From Leptospira wolbachii serovar Codice str. CDC (GTDB lineage: Bacteria > Spirochaetota > Leptospiria > Leptospirales > Leptospiraceae): 64,000 nt of DNA. The stretch is taken from NCBI RefSeq assembly GCF_000332515.2, contig NZ_AOGZ02000014.1:1008001-1072000 (forward strand), in the 5' to 3' direction. The notes below the pieces were generated by a model. That model was not told where the DNA came from. It did no database searches and saw only the letters and a program-made list of their open reading frames with translations. The translations under genes were made by a program, and so were the position numbers. Shown in pieces: positions 56,894-64,000 of the stretch (the first letter of the stretch is position 1; each line of letters begins with the position of its first letter).

Positions 56894-59137
56894 TTATAAC
56901 TCCAATTCTTTCATCATTTTTTTGTATAATTCGAAGTATTGAGATTTTGAAAATTCCTGAATTACATCATCAGGAAGATTTCCAAGGAGGTTATCTAAAT
57001 AACCCAAAACTTTTTTGCGTTCGCCAACTGATAGATTTTCTTCGCCTATATTTGCAAATGCTTCGGTTGAGGATTGTTTTGCATCTGGAGCAGATACGTC
57101 TGATTTACGAAGCTCTTCCAATGGAGAGAGTTTTCCTTCCATTGCATACTCGTCTAAATCAACTTCGTATTCTTCTGAATCATCGGATGCTAAGGTTGGG
57201 ACTCTTGTATCTTTAGATTCCTTTGTTGTAAGATCAAAACTATCGTCAGCTGCGGAATCGGAAGTTAAATCTCCAAAATCCATCTCATGTTCATGTTCAA
57301 CTAAGTCATGTTCATCGATAGAAGTTAAATCAAAATCAGATGGTTCTTCGTCACCTGTTTGTTCCGATAAAGAGAACTCCTCTTCAAGAGGAAGATCAGC
57401 AATATCCTCTAAACCTTCACCCGGAAGTTCCTCACCCAAAATTTCATCCAGGCTTTCAGGAGATAAAGTCACATCTTCTTGTTCAATGTCCTCTTCCTCA
57501 GAAGCAGTGATGTTTTCTAACTCTTCCATTGACAAGGCAATGGATTCATCTTCTTCCTCTTCAGCCAGCACGTCCGATTTAGGAGTTAGTTCCTCTTCGT
57601 AAGGGAGTGGAGCACGATCAAAACTATCCACCAATTCTTCTTCAGAACTTTCTTCCGCATCTGAGGCAATGGATTCTAATTCTTCCATGGAAAGGGCAAT
57701 AGGACCTTCGTCTTCTTCATCCGAAGATTCAAAACCTTCCATTTGACCTTCGAGACCTTCTTCAGAATTTTCAGATTCTTCCAGATCTGATTCAGCTTCT
57801 CCCAAATCAAAACCAAAGTCATCACCCAAATCTGTTTCTAGTTCGTGAGTTTCTTCCAGTTCGGAATCTTCAGATTCTTCAATTGGATCGCCTGCAATGA
57901 TATTACCAAGTTCGTCAGGGCTTAAGGTAATGGACTCATCTTCCAATTCCTCATTTAAGATATCAGCAGTTGGCTCTTCAAAGTCTTCTTCGATTGCTCC
58001 ACCAGAGATATTTTCCAATTCTTCTAAAGATAGAGTGAGAGGACCCTCGTCCTCTTCTTCATTTGAAGGTTCTTCTTCTGGCAATTCAAGATTACCACCT
58101 AACAAATCGAAAGAGTTATCTTCTTCATCAGAAAAACTAGGGAGGTCAGATTCATCATCAGATGTTAAAAATTCTTCTTCAGAGCCAAGAGTTTCTTCTA
58201 AACTTGCTTCGCCACCAGCACCAAGAATACTTCCCAGCTCTTCATCGGAAAGTGTGAGGTTCTCATCTTCTTTGGTTTTGCCAAAAAGTTCTTCTTCTTC
58301 AGGATCCACAAGCGGTTTAAAACCAGTGTCTTCTTCTGCTGTCCCAGGTCCTAAATCATCTTTAGGTATAAAAGAATCTTCTGCATCATGATCTGTTAAA
58401 TCAAATTGAGGTTTTCCTTCTTCATCGAAGGCAAGGTTTGTATCAATTTCGGAATCATCCAAATCTAAATCAAGATCGGAATCCTCATCGATAAGAGCAT
58501 GTTCTTCTTCATCAAAATGAGAACGTTCAACTTCTCCTGAATGGTCTTCCTCTTCTAAATCACCGGTTATATTCTCGAGCTCTTCCAAAGAGAGAGAAAT
58601 TGGACCTTCCTCTTCTTCTTCTAAATCTTGTTTTGATTTTTTAGAAGTCAAAATTCCATCTTCGCCGTTTAGAATCGATTCGATTTCTTTATCAAGATCG
58701 ATCAGATCATCATCAAATTCTAATTCAAGATCATCGTCATCAGCATCGTTAGATTTGTTATAAGATTGTTTGGTTTTATTAGGAGTTTTGTTTTGTTCTT
58801 TTTCTGATTCTTCTTCGTAATCAGAAAAATCTGCATGAATGTCTTCATCATGTAAAATGGGATCTTCTTCCCCAAGTAAATTAAGATCAGAATCTAAATC
58901 TATATCTAATAAATCATCATAAGTATCATCGGAGGAGGCAACCATATCCGAAATAGAATCATCTTCGTCATCAAAAGCAGAGATATCTTCTAGGTTTGGG
59001 GCTTCAATCCCTGGCGATACATCCATATCATCATCGCCCATATCAAAATCATCCAAATCCAAGGAAAACGAGTCTTCATCGAGCACAGGTTCGATGTTTT
59101 CTAGATCTTCGTTTTTATTCTTTTCTTGATCCGCCAT
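56894..59137 (-). CDS. Very acidic repeat protein with seven LSxEEL motifs
   Basis: 747 residues, dominated by Glu, Asp and Ser. Seven copies of a 14-residue motif with the pattern x-[IL]-[STA]-L-S-x-[ED]-[EQ]-L-x-x-I occur at about 178, 292, 365, 401, 478, 531 and 554, for example GPISLSLEELENIT. They are separated by 35-115 residues of acidic linker. The C-terminal 55 residues (from about 693, SVGERKKVLGYLDNLLGNLPDDVIQEFSKSQ) are different: basic and helical, a likely binding domain. No membrane segment or signal. The stop is adjacent to the GTG of the GAF gene, and an SLBB gene lies upstream. Function unknown; I know no family with this repeat. The same motif type in the N-terminus of its neighbour (ELSDADFGELADEVW) suggests a common partner. 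Confidence 0.8.
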   Translation of the reverse strand: MADQEKNKNEDLENIEPVLDEDSFSLDLDDFDMGDDDMDVSPGIEAPNLEDISAFDDEDDSISDMVASSDDTYDDLLDIDLDSDLNLLGEEDPILHDEDIHADFSDYEEESEKEQNKTPNKTKQSYNKSNDADDDDLELEFDDDLIDLDKEIESILNGEDGILTSKKSKQDLEEEEEGPISLSLEELENITGDLEEEDHSGEVERSHFDEEEHALIDEDSDLDLDLDDSEIDTNLAFDEEGKPQFDLTDHDAEDSFIPKDDLGPGTAEEDTGFKPLVDPEEEELFGKTKEDENLTLSDEELGSILGAGGEASLEETLGSEEEFLTSDDESDLPSFSDEEDNSFDLLGGNLELPEEEPSNEEEDEGPLTLSLEELENISGGAIEEDFEEPTADILNEELEDESITLSPDELGNIIAGDPIEESEDSELEETHELETDLGDDFGFDLGEAESDLEESENSEEGLEGQMEGFESSDEEDEGPIALSMEELESIASDAEESSEEELVDSFDRAPLPYEEELTPKSDVLAEEEEDESIALSMEELENITASEEEDIEQEDVTLSPESLDEILGEELPGEGLEDIADLPLEEEFSLSEQTGDEEPSDFDLTSIDEHDLVEHEHEMDFGDLTSDSAADDSFDLTTKESKDTRVPTLASDDSEEYEVDLDEYAMEGKLSPLEELRKSDVSAPDAKQSSTEAFANIGEENLSVGERKKVLGYLDNLLGNLPDDVIQEFSKSQYFELYKKMMKELEL

Positions 59138-59146
59138 TCGCCTCGA

Positions 59147-59443
59147 TTACCGTTTTCCCAAATTTAGCACCTGGCCATCCTCTAACGGCTGTTCCAAGAT
59201 ACTGTCCTCCGTTTTGATTTGCGCTCCGGGTAAGTATCCACCCGCCAATTCAATCAAATCCTTCCCATTCGAACCCGCATCCAATGAATAAAATCCGGGA
59301 TTCAATACTGGCCCCTCAATTTTAACACGAATCGGTTCTTCAGAATAGATTCTTTTTCGCAAATCAGGGTTTTCCTTTAAGTAATAGAATCCGGCAAAAA
59401 GTATCGATACCAATACAAAACGTCGAATCCAATCTACAGCCAA
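59147..59443 (-). CDS. SLBB-domain protein with one membrane helix
   Basis: 98 residues, TTG start at 59443 with a GGGGGA sequence upstream. N-terminal helix RFVLVSILFAGFYYLKENP anchors it; the rest is a beta-grasp SLBB-like domain (IRVKIEGPVLNPGFYSLDAGSNGKDLIELAGGYLPGA). SLBB domains occur in polysaccharide export proteins and in competence protein ComEA. It lies between atpC and the acidic repeat gene on the same strand. A periplasmic-side role in envelope assembly is possible but not shown. Confidence 0.72.
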   Translation of the reverse strand: MAVDWIRRFVLVSILFAGFYYLKENPDLRKRIYSEEPIRVKIEGPVLNPGFYSLDAGSNGKDLIELAGGYLPGAQIKTEDSILEQPLEDGQVLNLGKR

Positions 59444-59490
59444 AGGAAATCCCCCTCTGGTATATTTTCGGCAAGAAGGGGGGAAAAAAA

Positions 59491-59871
59491 TTAACGTTCG
59501 TGCAGTAAAATGCGAACTTTTGCTTTCTTTAGAAGAATTTCTTTGTCTTTGGAGACAGGAAGGGCTTCTGCTTCCTCAAGGAGTTCCACTGCGTGGTCAT
59601 GGGACAAATCATCCTCGGAATCCCCACCTTCGGTAAGGACACGGATTTGGTCATTTCTCACTTCGCAGAATCCCCCATCGATCGCAATCCGGAACTCTTT
59701 CCCTGCGGTATGCAATTTGATAAGCCCAAAATCCAGCTGGGACACAAGGGTTGCGTGCCCCGGTAAAATTCCAAAATATCCCACAGCACCAGGCAGAATC
59801 ACAGACTCTGCCTTACCTTGGTAAAGGATTTTGTCAGGAGAGATGACTGTTAAAGTCAGTTCTTTACTCAT
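59491..59871 (-). CDS. atpC: ATP synthase F1 subunit epsilon
   Basis: 126 residues. The N-terminal beta sandwich has LTVISPDKILYQGKAESVILPGAVGYFGILPGHATLVSQLDFG with the family's EGxxGxxGILPxHA pattern; the C-terminal helices follow. It couples rotation to F1. It is the last gene of the atp operon, 5 nt after atpD. Confidence 0.95.
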   Translation of the reverse strand: MSKELTLTVISPDKILYQGKAESVILPGAVGYFGILPGHATLVSQLDFGLIKLHTAGKEFRIAIDGGFCEVRNDQIRVLTEGGDSEDDLSHDHAVELLEEAEALPVSKDKEILLKKAKVRILLHER

Positions 59872-59876
59872 CCTGA

Positions 59877-62175
<2,299 letters not shown>

Positions 62176-62186
62176 GATCTTTCCCC

Positions 62187-63701
62187 TTAATTATTCTTTG
62201 TCAGAAAATGTTCGACAATCGATTTGATTGTTTTTTGCAGAGCTGCTTCTTGTTTTACTTCTTTTGCAGTTCTGATTTCTTCTAAAATTTCTGGGTGTTG
62301 TTCTCTCATGGTTCTTAGCAGGAAAGTTTCGAATTCACGAACCTTTGCTGTTGGGATTGTATCCATAAAACCTTTAGAAACCGCAAAAATAGAGATTACT
62401 TGTTCTTCTACTGGAGTCGGTGAGTTGTTTGGTTGTTTAAGAATTTCAAGAACTCGGTAACCGCGATCAAGCTGTGCTTGAGTCACTGGATCGAGTTCTG
62501 TTCCTAACTGCGCAAATGCTTCCAAGTCACGGAACTGAGCCAAATCTGACTTCAAAGTTCCTGCTACTTTTTTCATCGCTTTGATTTGCGCTGCCGATCC
62601 CACCCTTGATACAGAAATTCCCACGTCCACCGCAGGGCGAAGGCCCGATGCAAAAAGGTTGGACTGGAGGTAGATCTGACCATCAGTGATGGAGATTACG
62701 TTAGTAGGAATGTAAGCTGATACTTCCCCTTCTTGTGTTTCGATGATCGGAAGTGCAGTCATTGACCCACCACCAAATTTATCATCGAGTTTCGCTGCTC
62801 TTTCAAGAAGGCGAGAGTGAAGGTAGAATACGTCCCCAGGATATGCTTCACGACCTGGTGGGCGGCGAAGTAAAAGGCACATTTGTCTGTAAGCTACAGC
62901 TTGTTTGGAAAGGTCATCATACACTACAAGTGTTGCTTTTCCTTCTTCATACATAAAGTATTCAGCCATAGTTGCGCCGGAATACGGAGCAATGAATAAC
63001 ATGGGAGCAGGTTCTGATGCGTTTGCCGATACGATGATAGTATACTCAAGAGCACCTTTTTCACGTAACATTTCGATAGTGGAAGCAACAGTAGATGCTT
63101 TTTGTCCAATCGCTACGTAAACACAGATCACACCTTTTCCTTTTTGGTTGATGATGGTATCGATCGCGATGGAAGTTTTTCCCGTTCCGCGGTCACCAAT
63201 GATAAGTTCTCGTTGTCCACGACCAATTGGGATCATGGCATCGATTGCTTTGATTCCTGTTTGCATTGGTTCATGAACGGACTTTCTCATCGCAATCCCT
63301 GGAGCTGGTGACTCAACAGGTCTTGTTTTTTTTGCGTTCAGTGGTCCTTTCCCGTCGATCACTTCCCCAAGAGGGTTCAGCACTCGGCCAAGGAGCTCCG
63401 GTCCTACCGGAACTTCGAAGATCTTTCCTACACGTTTAACGGAAAAACCTTCTTCAATTTTAATATAATCACCAAAGATTACAACCCCTACGGAGTTTTC
63501 TTCTAAGTTGAAGGCCTGTCCTCGAACTCCGTTTTGGAATTCAACAAGCTCTCCTGACATTACGTTAGTGAGTCCGTAAACTCTCGCAATCCCGTCCCCT
63601 ACTTCGAGAACCGTTCCAACTTCTTCAACTTGAAGGTCTTTTTTGAAGTTTTTAATTTCTTGTTTTAGTACCGACGTTACTTCGTCTGTTTTAATTTTCA
63701 T
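62187..63701 (-). CDS. atpA: ATP synthase F1 subunit alpha
   Basis: 504 residues. The P-loop reads [18 protein letters not shown]; most alpha subunits have Gln where the fourth residue is Gly here (DRQTGKT). Catalytic-interface Arg in [10 protein letters not shown] and the rest are standard. The ATG overlaps the atpH stop by 4 nt. Confidence 0.98.
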   Translation of the reverse strand: MKIKTDEVTSVLKQEIKNFKKDLQVEEVGTVLEVGDGIARVYGLTNVMSGELVEFQNGVRGQAFNLEENSVGVVIFGDYIKIEEGFSVKRVGKIFEVPVGPELLGRVLNPLGEVIDGKGPLNAKKTRPVESPAPGIAMRKSVHEPMQTGIKAIDAMIPIGRGQRELIIGDRGTGKTSIAIDTIINQKGKGVICVYVAIGQKASTVASTIEMLREKGALEYTIIVSANASEPAPMLFIAPYSGATMAEYFMYEEGKATLVVYDDLSKQAVAYRQMCLLLRRPPGREAYPGDVFYLHSRLLERAAKLDDKFGGGSMTALPIIETQEGEVSAYIPTNVISITDGQIYLQSNLFASGLRPAVDVGISVSRVGSAAQIKAMKKVAGTLKSDLAQFRDLEAFAQLGTELDPVTQAQLDRGYRVLEILKQPNNSPTPVEEQVISIFAVSKGFMDTIPTAKVREFETFLLRTMREQHPEILEEIRTAKEVKQEAALQKTIKSIVEHFLTKNN

Positions 63702-64000
63702 TCAAATGCTCCGACTGGGATTTTCTTTTGGAGGAGAGCCTCTTCAATTCCGGCAAGTTTTGCACGGATCGAGGCGTCGATTAAAAAGTCGTCTATATAG
63801 ATTTTGAATCCACCGATGAGGTTAAGATCCGTATGTTCAGTGACACGAACTTCGCGTCCGAACTTGGAAGAGATAGACTTGATGATTCGATCTACAGCTT
63901 CTTTGCCAAGAGAATCTTTGGAAACAATGCGGAGAGAACTACGATTTTTAAGTCGGTCCACTCCTGTTCTATAATCTTCCAAAATATCCTTGAGGTATAG
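63698..64000 (-). CDS. atpH: ATP synthase subunit delta, 5' end outside the window
   Basis: Only the C-terminal 100 residues are in the window; the frame is open to base 64000, so the start lies beyond the right edge. The visible part contains [30 protein letters not shown], the conserved C-terminal domain of OSCP/delta. It links F1 to the peripheral stalk. The stop overlaps the atpA start (ATGA). Confidence 0.93.
   Translation of the reverse strand, partial: LYLKDILEDYRTGVDRLKNRSSLRIVSKDSLGKEAVDRIIKSISSKFGREVRVTEHTDLNLIGGFKIYIDDFLIDASIRAKLAGIEEALLQKKIPVGAFE

Noticed and set aside
57015..58391. Long serine-rich open frames on the plus strand opposite the acidic protein
   Set aside because: They are the mirror image of Glu/Asp-rich codons; they have no RBS and no family-like sequence.
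59444..59490. CCCCCT...AGGGGGG hairpin between atpC and the SLBB gene
   Set aside because: The loop is long and no T-run follows in the direction of transcription, so it is not a convincing terminator.

Overview
The window is a 64-kb piece of a spirochete chromosome, almost certainly Leptospira. The marker is an OmpL1-type porin (49218..50141 minus), a Leptospira outer-membrane protein. Leptospira-style SPase I and lipobox signals and an MBOAT/SGNH pair agree with this. Base composition looks higher in GC than in the low-GC pathogenic species, so a saprophytic or intermediate lineage is likely, but I could not compute it. Gene density is high, many neighbours overlap by 4 nt (ATGA), and there are no tRNA or rRNA genes, insertion sequences, phage genes or CRISPR arrays.

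0-6 kb: a lytic transglycosylase cut by the window edge, a hybrid membrane histidine kinase, and three tandem paralogues of a small secreted cysteine-rich alpha/beta hydrolase. 6-11.2 kb: an RND efflux operon (DUF2892 protein, TolC-like channel, RND pump, no membrane-fusion protein) behind a CstR-like repressor gene with matching ATACCC-N4-GGGTAT operators. 11.2-18.5 kb: methyltransferase, FAD oxidoreductase, acetyl-CoA hydrolase/CoA-transferase, zinc-ribbon protein, MsbA-like ABC exporter and a lipoprotein solute-binding protein. 18.5-29 kb: a co-directional run of seven genes: degenerate amidohydrolase, S1-domain protein, TrmL, an ATPase of the anti-sigma type, UvrB, Lon and PBP1A.

29-37 kb (plus strand): ATPase-domain protein, family-2 glycosyltransferase, AroE, FolC, a TetR regulator with its own inverted repeat, TrpF and MutS. 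37-43.5 kb (minus strand): the biotin genes bioD-bioA-bioB, a GPH-type symporter, a 59-residue protein, an SGNH lipoprotein and SerB. 43.5-52 kb: a frameshifted cNMP-binding protein, AI-2E-family permease, two EamA transporters, uracil-DNA glycosylase, a pterin dehydratase, OmpL1 and a damaged carA. 52-59.4 kb: a DUF5808-like small protein, the SGNH/MBOAT O-acylation pair, a GAF-GAF-degenerate-GGDEF protein, a very acidic protein with seven copies of a short motif, and an SLBB protein. 59.5-64 kb: the F1 part of ATP synthase, atpH(partial)-A-G-D-C.

Most genes are housekeeping. Points for a second look: the operator-controlled efflux operon lacking a fusion protein; the tandem hydrolases with a patch of near-identity; the acidic repeat protein beside the GAF/GGDEF-like protein; a 14-bp motif repeated between the transglycosylase and kinase genes; and carA, which carries a one-base deletion plus a 29-bp stretch identical to part of bioD, replacing its catalytic His codon.
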